Of a stretch of DNA of 64,000 nt, positions 12,234 to 23,432 are shown one piece after another (position 1 is the stretch's first letter; each line of letters opens with the position of its first letter). The DNA lies in assembly GCF_021730395.1 (NCBI RefSeq), contig NC_069371.1, positions 47,006,001 through 47,070,000 of the forward strand. Direction: 5' to 3'. The position numbers and the translations under genes are program-made. Under the pieces are notes generated by a model, which was not told the origin of the DNA, searched no databases, and saw only the letters and a list, made by a program, of their open reading frames with translations. Source of the DNA: Mercenaria mercenaria. Its lineage: Eukaryota; Mollusca; Bivalvia; Venerida; Veneridae.

Positions 12234-13185
12234 GATTTTGGACGGACCGACGGACGATCAGCCGGACAGACAACGCCAAAACCACTGGCGCTAGACCAGA
12301 AAAAAAATGCCCCTGTACATGTTATACCCTGCCTCTAGGTTCTAGATCCCGTTTCAATCGCGCATTTCATACCTAAAACACGCAGTTCGGTAAATGTGTA
12401 CTATGGATATCAAACAAGTGGTAATTTATCTTCCATTGTGTACCGGTCACATTTCTTCAATACATCTTATTTTAGAAAAACAACGCGCAATTTATAGTTA
12501 TTTCAACGTTACACAAAAAAAAAAACTTGCTTGAACTTCTCTCGTGAAGTTCCGTTCTAGATTACAAAACCATTCTGATTGGCTAATGTGAAAATATATG
12601 TCAATTGTCATTTTACTACAGGCGTTCGCTAAAATGTGAAAATGCAGCATAAATGTGCAAAACGAATAAAATTAACAGAACAGATGCAGAGCAATGTACC
12701 ATTTTAAATTAAAGATCATATACAAGATGAATTTCATTCATCATTTCGAGTTTTATTGTCAAAATGTGTGTTTTTTTAATTCTGTTTTTGTTTGTTTACA
12801 TTTCGCCAAACATGTGCACACTGCCGTGACCTCTAGTTCGGATGTTCATTAGGGAAGGTCAAGCAAGTCTTTTCTGTAACGTTGACGAAAGCATAAAATA
12901 TGTTGATAATCTAAGCAATATGGAATATTGAGACAATGTGACTGGTGCACGTTCGAAGATAAATTATCGCTTATTCAATATACTAGGTACCCATTCACCG
13001 AACTGTGCGTTTAAGTTGAGAAATTAACGATTGAAACGGGTTAGTATATTTTCCCGTTCATGACCATGGTTCTTACAGAATACCTGGGGGCAGGGTATAA
13101 CATGTACAGAGACATTTTCTTTCTTAACATGTACAGAGGCATTTTCTTTCTGGTATGGCGCCAGTGGTCAAAACAATATCCTTCC
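12234..13185. mobile_element. Foldback-type element with long imperfect inverted repeats
   Basis: The segment at 12284-12395 (CACTGGCGCTAGACCAGAAA, then TGTACATGTTATACCCTGCC, then CGCAGTTCGGTAAATG) is found inverted at about 12985-13170 (CACCGAACTGTGCG, GGCAGGGTATAACATGTACA, TCTGGTATGGCGCCAGTGG). The inner ~590 bp are unique and non-coding. In the right arm a ~27-bp piece (AACATGTACAGAGACATTTT) is tandemly duplicated. The left end also has GGACGGACCGACGGACG. No transposase frame was seen. Confidence 0.65.
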
Positions 13186-14280
13186 GCCTTTGATGGGGAA
13201 TAATAAATACGTATTGTAGTATTAAGTCCGCAAACAGCTTACCGCTAATCTTAGGCTAAAACTACAGGTTAGTGAATCTAGCCCTTTCAAAATGCCATTT
13301 TTTTTCTAAAATTTGTAAAACGTTCTTGGAACTTGGCTATCCCTATTGGGTATTCATCTTTGTTTTAAATGAGTATGTCTTTACCAGAGAACCATGTTTG
13401 AAATGAGGATATTTAAAGTACTTGCTTTAGAAATAAGAAGGTTGATTTGTTTGAGGGAGTTCTTAAGTGTTTCTGAAGGGGACTTCGTGGTTCTGAAGTA
13501 TTAAATTGTGTCTTCAAACCCCAAAACACAGGAGATATTGTATAGTTTAGAATGCGAAGTTTTATTTAATTTATTATTTTCTGTATGATATATAATACGA
13601 TGCAGCATAAAAACATGAAAACAACGATAAATCTATGTAATGTAGAGTATATCTACGCAATTCTACTTCACTAGTTCAAGTTTAATAAATTTCCTTGAGA
13701 ATGCAGCATGCTATACTTTCTTAGAGCAAGACCTTCTTAAAGTAAGACATAACTACTTTGATACAAATATTCAGATAAAAAGAAAGCATCAAGTTTAATG
13801 CAGGTAACAAATTATTTCCAATATGTTCAAATAATACCTTCTTCAAAATGCAGCCGCTAGTAGGTTTACTAAGCGAAGCTATATAAAATTTAACAATTAT
13901 AACTACAATACAATAATTTTTAAATGTAGAATAGAATAATTGTCTCTCAGTGTATTCAAATCACCTAAAATAGCAAAAACTTGTACTAATAGTACTACAA
14001 AATATGCTAAAAATTTAAACATATTAAGCTTTACTTAAATTGTCTTGAAGTTTGCTACAAAAATTTAATGCAAAGATATATAAAGTTATTTACCTGAAAT
14101 GTTCAGTTTTCCCTTCTAATCACAAAACACAAGAGATCTATAGTGTAAAATGCGAAATGAAGGGACTTGGGTCAGACGGTTTATATAGATGTGCCCCAAC
14201 ATCTCGTCTCAGACGGGTTACATCATTAATTTGATGTTAGTCTTGATCTTCTGCTTTATCAGAGCCATTGCTAATAAAAT
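13186..14280. other. AT-rich DNA, nothing recognised
   Basis: No domain, RNA gene or repeat could be supported. Confidence 0.4.
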
Positions 14281-14288
14281 GTATGTAA

Positions 14289-14700
14289 CGGTATAGAACT
14301 TGAATATTAAAACAGGGAGAAAGTGTGTGGGCGGCCGGGTAGCTCAGTCGGTAGAGCATTGGAACGGTTTTCCGAGGTCCCGGGTTCGAGTTCCGGTCTG
14401 GCTGCACATTTTTTTCACCCTATGACATTTGGCGCCCAACATGGGACCGTGACGGCATTACACTGGTTAGTCTTCGACGCCTGTAATTGCTTATATATAA
14501 AGTACCCGCTGAAATTCGAGAACGAATTTCAAAATGGTGGGGAAATATGTCACGGTATAGAACTTGAATATTAAAACAGGGAGAAAGTGTGTGGGCGGCC
14601 GGGTAGCTCAGTCGGTAGAGCATTGGAACAGTTTTCCGAGGCCCCGGGTTCGAGTCCCGGTCTGGCTGCACATTTTTCTCACCCTGGGACATGTACATGA
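14289..14700 (+). repeat. 264-bp tandem duplication carrying two tRNA-like sequences
   Basis: Two copies of a unit beginning CGGTATAGAACTTGAATATT at 14289 and 14553 lie exactly 264 bp apart. Each holds a 72-nt tRNA-like sequence (14333-14404 and 14597-14668) with a pairable acceptor stem (GGCCGGG/TCTGGCT with wobbles), U8-A9, a D arm (GCTC/GAGC), a T arm (CCGGG/CCCGG) and A and B boxes. The anticodon loop (ACGGTTT or ACAGTTT) lacks the U33 of working tRNAs and has U37. I read this as a tRNA-derived SINE-like repeat rather than a pair of tRNA genes. Confidence 0.7.
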
Positions 14701-15750
14701 CACCTCTGAGCTATCTACTTTTGTAGACATATGTCAAACAAAAATTGCACAGTCTGACAATAAGCTATTTAGTCTTATATGAGTTGACAATTGTCAGACA
14801 TCTTGTATATGTCTCATGTACTTTTATCTTAGTTAGTTATCAGTATAAACTTGACCTAAATTGATAATATTCATGTTTGTGCATTATCCTTAATATTTCT
14901 AAACTTTATCCTTGTGAAACAATGTTGAATGGCTGGATATATAAAACATGATAAAAGATAAACAGGACTTTTGGACGATACAGGTGTTACGGCTGAAAAT
15001 GTTGTCACCGTTTTGGCTAGCCACCGAGATTTGATTTTATTTCTTCTATTTGAAATTCTTTACATGCACAGTCACCAAATAACCAATATTCGATTTAATT
15101 GTTTTTATATTAAAAAATGACAAGGTAGCTCTGACGCCATTTTTTTCAACGAACAGAAGTAGATTGAGCCCGGCTCGAAAATTAAAGAAAACACATACGC
15201 ACGCCGGGAATCTCGCTCTTTTTACCTGTCCTCGCGGATTTTGTTGATCATTTGTTTCTCAATAAAAAGTAATTAGCATGCTTAAAATGAAAACTGTGTG
15301 ATTGCGGTGCTTACAGTACGGTACCTGTAGCGACTATGATAAATCATACTACTTAAAACGTATCAGCTTAGATTAACGTTTGTCAATACAGTTTCTTAAA
15401 CAAATGCAAAATGTCACAGATTTAAATACTCAGTAACGTATGAATGGAAGAAACAAATATCCTTATTACTGATACCACAGTAATTAATCATGTGCAGTTT
15501 TACGATTGTGTCAAATGTCCAGCTGAAGGGCAAACAGTTACAGAATAAAAAATAAGCAATGTACAAGGATAAAAGCCATAACCTAAACACAATGTGTTGC
15601 TGATACTCATCCCCAATGATAACATGATTCCCTCAAAAAGATAGGGCAAATCCATTTCATGATAACTAATAAAATAACAATAATTTCGTAATGCCTACAC
15701 ATTACTTGACAAGTAAATATTAGTTTTTGTTTCGTTTTAACTACCCAGTT
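14701..15750. other. Non-coding DNA, nothing certain
   Basis: No gene supported. A weak stem (ATTTGTCAGAC/GTCTGACAAT-type) occurs near 14745-14800. Confidence 0.4.
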
Positions 15751-15757
15751 AGTATAC

Positions 15758-15843
15758 TGCAGCATAGCTCAGTCGGGTAAAATGCAAGTAACAATTGGAT
15801 ATAAGCAAATTGTTTTGTGAGTTCGAATCCTCATGAGGATTTT
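15758..15843 (+). repeat. Degenerate tRNA-like (SINE head-like) sequence
   Basis: It has an A-box-like TAGCTCAGTCGG, a spacer and a B-box-like AGTTCGAATCC followed by a T-rich tail. The middle lacks a credible anticodon arm, so it is scored as a tRNA-derived repeat and not a tRNA gene. Confidence 0.5.
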
Positions 15844-16083
15844 TTCGTTTTTCCTATTCGTTTTCAGTTTTTTTCTGTCTTTGATGGTTTGTATGTCTTT
15901 TATAACATAATATTATGTTCGTTATTCACTTAAGTGCAAGCATTTAATTAATATCATCTTTGATATGATGCTAAACCTTTCCTGTCTGCCATATCGGCTT
16001 TAGCTATTTCTCTGCCGTGTTGTCACAGAGCACATGAAGGAATCTCAATTATTTTATGCAAAACATTAAATAAAAAAATAAAT

Positions 16084-16161
16084 GTCGATGCTGAGTTTCG
16101 AACACACACGGCAAAAGATCTGTTTAACATGGACAGTATGCTTTACCTCTGAGCCAATTTG
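16084..16161 (-). repeat. Degenerate tRNA-like sequence facing the one at 15.8 kb
   Basis: On the minus strand GCTCAGAGGTAAAGC resembles a D arm and GTGTTCGAAACTC a T arm or B box. The arms pair poorly. Together with 15758-15843 it forms a convergent pair about 240 bp apart. Confidence 0.4.
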
Positions 16162-17034
16162 TAATTGGTGCAAAAATAGAAATATTTAGATTTTAACATA
16201 TTAAAAAAAAATGTTGAATTCCCTATGTTCCATTTTGATCTATTTTATAAACGTGTTTGTAAACATAAAGTTATCGTTGGCGCATAGTATATATCCATGG
16301 GCTTTATTTATTCTTGCAGCTTGCATTCAATTATTTCGATATTCAATAAAACAAATGCCATAATTTGCAATTAAGTCATTTTGGACAAGGCAGAAGTTTG
16401 GTCCTTTTGTTTCTTAAACGGTGTCATTCAAAGAACGTATGGTTGTTGGAATAAAGAGTTTGCATACTGGGTGTGACATTGCGGGATCAACTATATTAGA
16501 TTCCTTATTGGATATATTAGATTCCTTATGATATTAATATGATAAGTTTCAACAACGTAATACTTTATTTATAGAATATTTTGAGAGAGAGGTTTGGAAA
16601 CTGCGATTTTCAAGGGATTGTCAATTATCTTCTTTAATTTGATACTGCTTGTTTGATTATAGTTTATGCATACGCTTCGATCTGCTTATAGTTATACTCG
16701 TTGAATTGTATGTGATAAATGTCAGATGGTAGTGCAGCATTCAAGATTTGGTCGGACATAACGCCGGTGCATTTTGTTCATTCTATTAATTTGACAGTTA
16801 TGCTATGAAATAACTGTGTAATTGTAAATACTTGTTTTTTCTTTCTTTGAAGTAGTCTCTAGTACACTATAATTATCTGGATTGAACTTCATTGACCAGT
16901 CCTAGGGAATGGAGATCATTTTGCACAAGTGTGTAACAAGTTAGGATTTCCACATGAGACACACAGTGGTGTTATAAGCAAATAAACATTTGAACAAACT
17001 TTATAGAGGGCATTAGTGTAGGTCTGATCAGTAG

Positions 17035-17125
17035 TTTCAGAGTAGCTGTCATCTGAAGAAAAATGTGGACGGACGGATGGTGAGCTATAACAATAACTCA
17101 CGCACCGATCACTTCGTGCTCAGGT
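17035..17125 (-). repeat. Hairpin head of a GGTGAGCT-type element (fragment)
   Basis: Read on the minus strand it gives TAGCTCACCTGAGCACGAAG, then a second AGCTCACC and CCGTCCGTCC. This is the head arrangement of the elements at 61.9 and 63.3 kb, here without their tandem core. Confidence 0.5.
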
Positions 17126-18190
17126 GAGCTACATAATAACCAAGGCAGGCATATGAATTATTGAACATATGTCCTTTAGATTGTACTATAATATTGAAGG
17201 CATGTCTGGAGGGATATGTGAAATTTCCCACTTAAAGGTGTAGTTACTAAAGTACAACTTATAGTTTGTTGAAAAAAAGCAAGGACATAAGTTCATAAAT
17301 ATGATAATAAAAGTTCTGGAATTAATGTTTTTCAGCTGGTGAGATCATTGGGGAAGGCATATCTGATGTTTCCTCCAGTTGCGATGAGTAATGATTCAGA
17401 TATTACATGTACCTTGTCGGGTTTAGTAAACATAGCGTTGACACACGCCGACGACGACGACGGATGTAAAGCAATAGGTCCTCAGACTTACGTCATCTTG
17501 AGCATATGTGTTTAACTACAAAGAAGGAACACATTTCTCATTTGAGCAACATTATAGGGAATAACTTCAGACCTGTATTAGCTCATCTCAAATTTTTCAA
17601 TAAAAACCATCTATTTAGTAAACGCTAGAACGAAAATTATTTCATAAAAATGACGACCTTGATCATTCTCCTAGTAGTATCTATGTGTAAAGTTTTAAAC
17701 ATGTTTTACACACGCCTGCGACGTCGAGAGATGTATAGCCAAACTACATGGCTTACTAAATTTCTATTCCAGGAATTTGAAAATTAGATAAACTGCTATA
17801 TACCATTTACTCATTAAGTGCAACACTTTTTGACGCTCCTCCATTTAGTCGTACAAATCTGAAATATACATAATTGACTTACAGATGTTATACATAACAC
17901 ACTCACATGCAATGAAAGTATCATAGCTTTATGATACTTCGTAGAAAAAATGCAAAACCGACCTTCTCGCTTTGTCTTAAACTGTGATTTTGAGATTATA
18001 AACTTTCACCAACTTTGGACGTTCTTGCGATTGTCTCTCTTGAAAAGAATGATTATTTTTGAATGTTTTTGTCATTATTATGATTAAAAATATCGATTCG
18101 TATTGGGTTGAATTTAATTTATTCTAGAATTTAAAATATATATATATTAAGTTTAACCGTCCGCTAATGCTACTATCTGATATGGCTGAC
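17126..18190. other. Non-coding DNA with scattered repeat debris
   Basis: A GACGACGACGACGG stretch near 17450 is typical debris of hairpin-headed elements. Otherwise nothing is recognised. Confidence 0.4.
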
Positions 18191-18201
18191 AGATTATGCC
18201 T

Positions 18202-18792
18202 GTTTCTCGTCGATTCGAGCTTTCTCATCGATTCGAGCCCTTGTGTTTCAGTAAAATTCATGCTGATGATGCTAGCATGTTCTTCCATCAGAAACTTGTG
18301 TCATTTACATTTTAAAATGCCTTGGAAAATATTCGTCATGAAACCACTGAAAAAAATGAGTAAATACCTGTTCTAATATTTTGCATCAAAAATTGCTTAT
18401 TTCTAAAGGAAATTACATAGTGGGTAATATTGTGAGCCCAAATTTCAAATTAAAAGCATCCTGAGCATATTTCGAATGTTGTAAGAGTGAACAAGAAGTC
18501 AATCTTGATAGAGATTTGCTTTATGGAAATAAAATATGCAAACATTAACACTTAATGACATTCCAAACAAAGGGCTCGAATCGACGAGAAAGTTTTAAAG
18601 TTATGTGGAGTTTGACCTCCTTCAGTCTCGTGCAAAAAAATGCATATAAAAGATAATAAAATTGTAATTCTTATTGCCCATTGTTAAATGCAAATATTTT
18701 TGTAACTAAAAACAAAAATTATTTAATTGAACAGATTTACAAAAATATGCACAACCCTAAAAGATCTAAGAGGCTCGAATCAAGGAGAAAGC
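18202..18792. repeat. Repeated 18-bp motif TTTCTCGTCGATTCGAGC in both orientations
   Basis: The motif occurs twice in tandem at about 18204-18239 and inverted at about 18573-18592 and 18771-18791. The outer copies could be ends of a small foldback element or binding sites. No coding signal was found. Confidence 0.5.
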
Positions 18793-19060
18793 AGCATACC
18801 CATTTAAAACCACATTTATAGGCAGTATGAAAGACAAAATCATGAAAATTAAAATCATTTAAGACGTATAATTGATGTATTTGTAGCCAGTATGCAAGAA
18901 CAAACTAATAAAATGTTTCCTTAATATTCGACATTTTTTGGTTTGCTGCTTTGGGTAAACGTTAATTATAACAATGATTATAAAAACATCTAGCGTAATA
19001 ACATAAACCATAAGTAAGCATTGTTACAGTTCATGCTTAAATTTTCTTCAAATAGGTGTA

Positions 19061-20392
19061 CGAGGGGTGTTCCAAAAGTAATGTCATTTGCATCGGTTCT
19101 CCTATACTGCAAATGTTCTGATCATTTTAACTTGCTCTGCCCTTCAAAATACTCTCCGTCAGCCTGAATACAACTTCTGAGCCGGTCAATCCTCTTTTGG
19201 AAGCATTGTTCATACTCTTCTACCCATCAGATACTGATAAACTGCAGATCCATAGGCATTTCTCGATTTGTATCTCTTTCCAGACAGATGATATTTAAGT
19301 TTGGGAAACAGAAAATAGTCGCAGGGGGGCCAGGTCTGGCGAAAACGGAGGGTGTGGAAGGACGGTAACCTCTGACTCCAAAAACTCGGTCACAATGCGT
19401 GCCTTGTGAGCGGGTGCATTATCATGCAAAAGTCGGAGCTACATAAGTCCTGTTTTGGGGCGGCGACTTTTGTAGTAGTTCTTCAATTTTCTTAGAACAA
19501 CTTTTTTTTATAGAATTTTCCTATGACCATACTGCCTTTTGGTACCGGAATTTGAATGATTGGACCCTTATGAGTGAAAAAAATACATACAAAACCTTCT
19601 TCACCGTTCGTATTCGTTTTGGCAATACTTGGGCGTCTCGCATTTTTGGTGACCCAAATTCGATTGGAATACTTCCGCTTTGGTTAAAAATAATAAACCC
19701 AGGTTCCATTACCAGTAACTATATTATCAAAAACCTCTTTGATGTATTTTAGGTACATGTTCAGAAGTTTTTTTTTTGCCATTGTTACACGGGTCCTCTT
19801 TTGTTCATCTGTTAACAAATGGGGTATCCATCTTGCATTTATTTTTCTAAGTTTTAGGTGTTTCTTCAAAATTCCATGAACTCGTGCTAACGACAAGTTT
19901 GTCAGTCGGGCCAATTGTCCTACGGTGAATCGGGCATCCATTTTTAGGAAATTGAGGATTTTTTCGATGTTACATTTCGACGTAGTTGTTGCAGGACGAT
20001 CTGTGCGAGCAGCATCTTTGAGTTGCTGCTGTCCGGTCCTAAATTTAGCTACCCACCTACAAATAGTCCTATGAGACACTTGACCTTCCCCATAAATGTC
20101 GCACACCTCACGGTGAATATCTACAAGCTTCATGCCGAGTAGCGACCTATCTTTTATGTAGGCCATAATTTCAAGCACATGTTCAGCTCTTTTCCCAGTC
20201 ATTTTGTGTGAAGTGTAATGAATACGCTATAAAGCAATGTACACTGTACCAAAGTCAGTGAACGTGTGAGCGCGATATTTACCTATGTTACGATTCAGTG
20301 ATCGTTCTATCGACACGAGGTGGTTTTGTGTACACATGACACGATTTCCGCGAAATAAAACACAAATGACATTATTTTTGGAATACCCCTCG
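19061..20392 (-). mobile_element. mariner-family (IS630/Tc1/mariner) DNA transposon, inactive
   Basis: A 1332-bp element with ~28-bp terminal inverted repeats (CGAGGGGTGTTCCAAAAGTA left; CGAGGGGTATTCCAAAAATA from the right) and TA dinucleotides at both borders. The transposase runs on the minus strand from ATG 20202: helix-turn-helix region (SHRTICRWVAKFRTG), a second DNA-binding region (LARLTNLSLARVHGILKKH), then the catalytic core. The usual TGDETW is TGNGTW here, so the first catalytic Asp is lost. A stop follows at 19684 and frame changes occur after it. HDNAPAH (about 19420) and SPDLAP (about 19335) are still visible, the latter with one extra base before CDYF. It is a decayed copy of ordinary size. 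Confidence 0.93.
19684..20202 (-). pseudogene. mariner transposase N-terminal half
   Basis: The longest surviving frame, 172 aa, covers both helix-turn-helix regions and ends just after TGNGTWVYYF, where a stop replaces the usual Glu before PKR. The rest of the transposase lies downstream (to about 19190) in shifted frames. It cannot encode an active enzyme because the first catalytic Asp is Asn and the frame is cut. It belongs to the element with ends at 19061 and 20392. Confidence 0.9.
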
Positions 20393-20394
20393 TA

Positions 20395-21080
20395 TCTAAA
20401 CATGACATATTAATACGAGAATGAGCAAAAAGACCCTTCTAACTGCATTTTATTAAACAAAACTATATGTTCTTTAGTGTTTAAGCACTGGTCTATGTCT
20501 GCCTGCAATTGCCAAAACTAAATGCTAGAAAGGCAACATTTCAACAACAATTATAGGAAATAAATAAACTGAGCTATTTGTCTATGGATTGTCAAGCAAT
20601 TATAGTCAATAATAAGAGAGAACCATTAGTTTGAAATAGAAATTCTTCTTATGACGCAAGTTTGATAAAAGTCCATTTTGGGATTGTGTTACTACACGGC
20701 TAATAAGGCACAAAAAGCTACCACAACAGCACTGCTATCTCATAGTTTCTAACTTGTCAGATGATTACCTTTCCAAAAATTGCAATGAGCTTGTTCCCCT
20801 CGGATGGTACCGCTAGCCAAAATTACCGGGTCTGGCTCATCGACTATGACTTTAATTGTAAAGAATTTCAAATAGGACAAATAACGGTCAAATTACGACG
20901 GGTAGTCAACACAGCAGTTTTATTTCCTGTCACATAGTACCTGTGATCGTTCATTCATCTTCGGGGAAATAGCTGTAACGGAAGTTTACAAAATTCTTTT
21001 CCCTGATCTACATGATCGAATTCGAAATTTATGATTATATGATAGTTACAGTCACCCTATTCTTCTCCACTGAAAAGTAT
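20395..21080. other. Non-coding DNA, nothing recognised
   Basis: No gene or repeat boundary seen. Confidence 0.4.
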
Positions 21081-21326
21081 GACGTTCATTTCGTATGAAC
21101 AGCAAAGGTAAAGGCGCGAAAGTACGTCAACGCCGCATAGAGAAAACAGGCCTCTGTTTTGACTACGTCCGCGTATAGTCAGGGAGATGACGCTGCACTG
21201 TTCCGCCCGGTGAATAGAATGCCCGAGTTTAATGTTAAATGAAATAAAATGTGTGAAATTTTTAATATAAACTTGTGTAATAATGGAAGGGAAATATAAT
21301 GTTAAATGAACATAAGAAATGAAACT

Positions 21327-21418
21327 TTTTTTCGGTGTTCATGCGAAATGAAGCGCGATTCATTCTCTTTTGCCGATCCTATTCTGACATTCATTTCGCA
21401 TGAACACCGAAAAAAATG
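21327..21418. repeat. Hairpin with about 25-bp near-perfect arms
   Basis: TTTTTTCGGTGTTCATGCGA at 21327 pairs with TCGCATGAACACCGAAAAAA ending at 21417, with arms continuing to AATGAA/TTCATT and a ~38-nt loop. A related single arm (GTTCATTTCGTATGAACAGC) lies near 21081, so the repeat may span 21081-21418. It looks like a small foldback element. Confidence 0.6.
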
Positions 21419-21443
21419 TCTTAAGTGAATTATATTTCATTTT

Positions 21444-22200
21444 TATACCCCCACCAAACATGTTTGTAGCGGGGGCGGGCTATATAGGAGTCAGTTTTGT
21501 CCAGTCACGTCCCGTCGCGTCACGTCGCGTCCCGAAATCTATATCTCAGTTATTACTAAACGGATTTGATTCAAACTTAGAATAGATATTTCACCGTAAC
21601 ACCCACATAATATGACACAAGGGGCATAACTTTGACACCAATTGTTCATGAATTATGCCCTTTTACTTAGAATTTAAGGTTAATTTTTATGCATTTTCAC
21701 TGTATCTCAGTTATTACCACCCTATCACACACATCATGTGACACAAGGTGCATAACTCTGACGCCAGTATTTTATGAATTTTGTCCCCTTTTGGCTTAGA
21801 ATTATCCTTATAAAGTGTTTTGATACACTTTGTCTGTACCTCTCTTATTATTTGATATTTTTAACACAGACTCAAGCTATTGTGCAATATTTATCAACCA
21901 TTGGAGTCATTTAACACTCCAGTGACAGTTCTTGACAGATTTAAATGGTTTTTTTTGTACACAGGTGTAACATCATAAAATACAGGTTAAGTCTACTTTG
22001 GCTACAAACCACCAATTTTATATGTAGTTATGGCCCCTTTCCAAATTAAAATTTGCCAAACTCATGGTTGCCGGACAATAACTCACAAAAGGCTTGATAG
22101 ATTTAGATAAATTCTGGTACACATGTGTAACATCATAAAATACAGGTGCCATTCTTCTGTGACAAGACCGTATTGTGGGGGTATTCCTCACTCCTGTGAC
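21444..22200 (+). repeat. Hairpin-headed repeat (ACCCCCACC head) with degenerate tandem core
   Basis: The head TACCCCCACCAAACATG / TGTTTGTAGCGGGGGCGGG forms a hairpin at about 21448-21480. A GTCACGTCCCGTCGCGTCACG stretch follows, then degenerate units with TATCTCAGTTATTA and ACACAAGG(G/T)GCATAACT (about 21612 and 21740), plus a repeated ACATCATAAAATACAGGT (21969 and 22130). The right border GTGGGGGTATTCC near 22180 mirrors the head. Confidence 0.6.
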
Positions 22201-23432
22201 AGTTCTAGTATGAAATAGGGAGCGATTTGAAATTAAAAATCAAATTAGGCTTAGCCTAACGCTTTTAATTTGTCAAAACACGATATCCTTCCAAACAGTT
22301 CTTATAAATAGCGTACAGAAAAACTAAGGTTATGTAGCCGTACACAATTAATTATTTCTTAAGACAAGACATAATCTCCTGCAGACTGTTTCAACTTTCC
22401 ATTATTTGTCTAGTTATCAACGAATATTTGCAATTAGCTTTCTGTCTGTGTGTCTGTCCGCTTGATTAATAAAGAAAATGGTTAATGGCAAGAAAGATAT
22501 CAACATTGTCTTTTATTCTTCAACGGCAATATACGGCGAAAAGACAAAGCTGTATACAGTGACGACCTGGATTTTGACATTAAATATTTGTACTGAAGAA
22601 GCATACGTTTGTCTAGTAGTAATAAGAAGTTCCAATTTTGGTACCATCTTAACCCAGTTATGTGTTGAAGCTATTTCAATGTGTTATTCGCCGTCGTATA
22701 GAAAAAACTGAAGTCGCAAAAACGGAAACTAAAATTGTTTAAATAAGATAAAGCCGCGTCAGTATCCTCAATAGGAAGTGCGCTAAATGAAAAGACAGGG
22801 AACACAAAACAAGAATCAGGCAGTAGTCACATTTTATATTATCAGGAAAGTATATATGAAGTATTGTATATTTACATTTTATTATAAAAGATCTAGCAAA
22901 CATCCGGCTTGTATTTTACAAGTAAATTTCGAACAGGCAGACAAAAATCCAAATTATACCTATTGTATTGTATGCTACACTTAATATGCATGACCTGACT
23001 TTGTTTTATAAATAGCGTTTACAAAAATTACACTCGGGTCTATCTTATCATCGGTAAACTATATTTGTCCGATAACAAAACTTTCTTTGGTTTAAACACA
23101 TTTTATTCGTCGTTATCGTATGCATATTATAAATAGTCAGACTAAGTCAGAATTAAAATAAAGAATGTGTGTTTTTCGAATATAGACAGTTCAGCACAAT
23201 GTCACTAATTTAAATAAACTATAAAGAAAGTTATGGTAAACTGAATATTGATGTTTCAAAAAGCCTAAGTCGCCGACGAATACGGTCCAAGGAATCGCTA
23301 CAGAAATAAAAACAAAACTACATGTGCTTGGTTTTGTTGTGTTGTATGTCGTACAGTCTAACTCATATCTCTTCCAAAATTATCGTTAAACTGTTTTTAA
23401 AGCATATACAGCAGTTTCTGTAGCTCATGCGT
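22201..23432. other. Downstream flank of the B-box gene, nothing certain
   Basis: AT-rich DNA. For the minus-strand gene ending at 23433 a possible polyadenylation signal AATAAA lies at about 23102-23107 (minus strand). No other feature is supported. Confidence 0.4.

Noticed and set aside
14333-14404. Functional tRNA gene
   Set aside because: The cloverleaf pairs, but the anticodon loop lacks U33 and has U37, and the sequence is part of a duplicated repeat.
14430-14448. TGGCGCCCAACATGGGAC resembling a retroviral primer-binding site
   Set aside because: No long terminal repeats or downstream gag/pol were seen; it lies between two copies of a tRNA-derived repeat.
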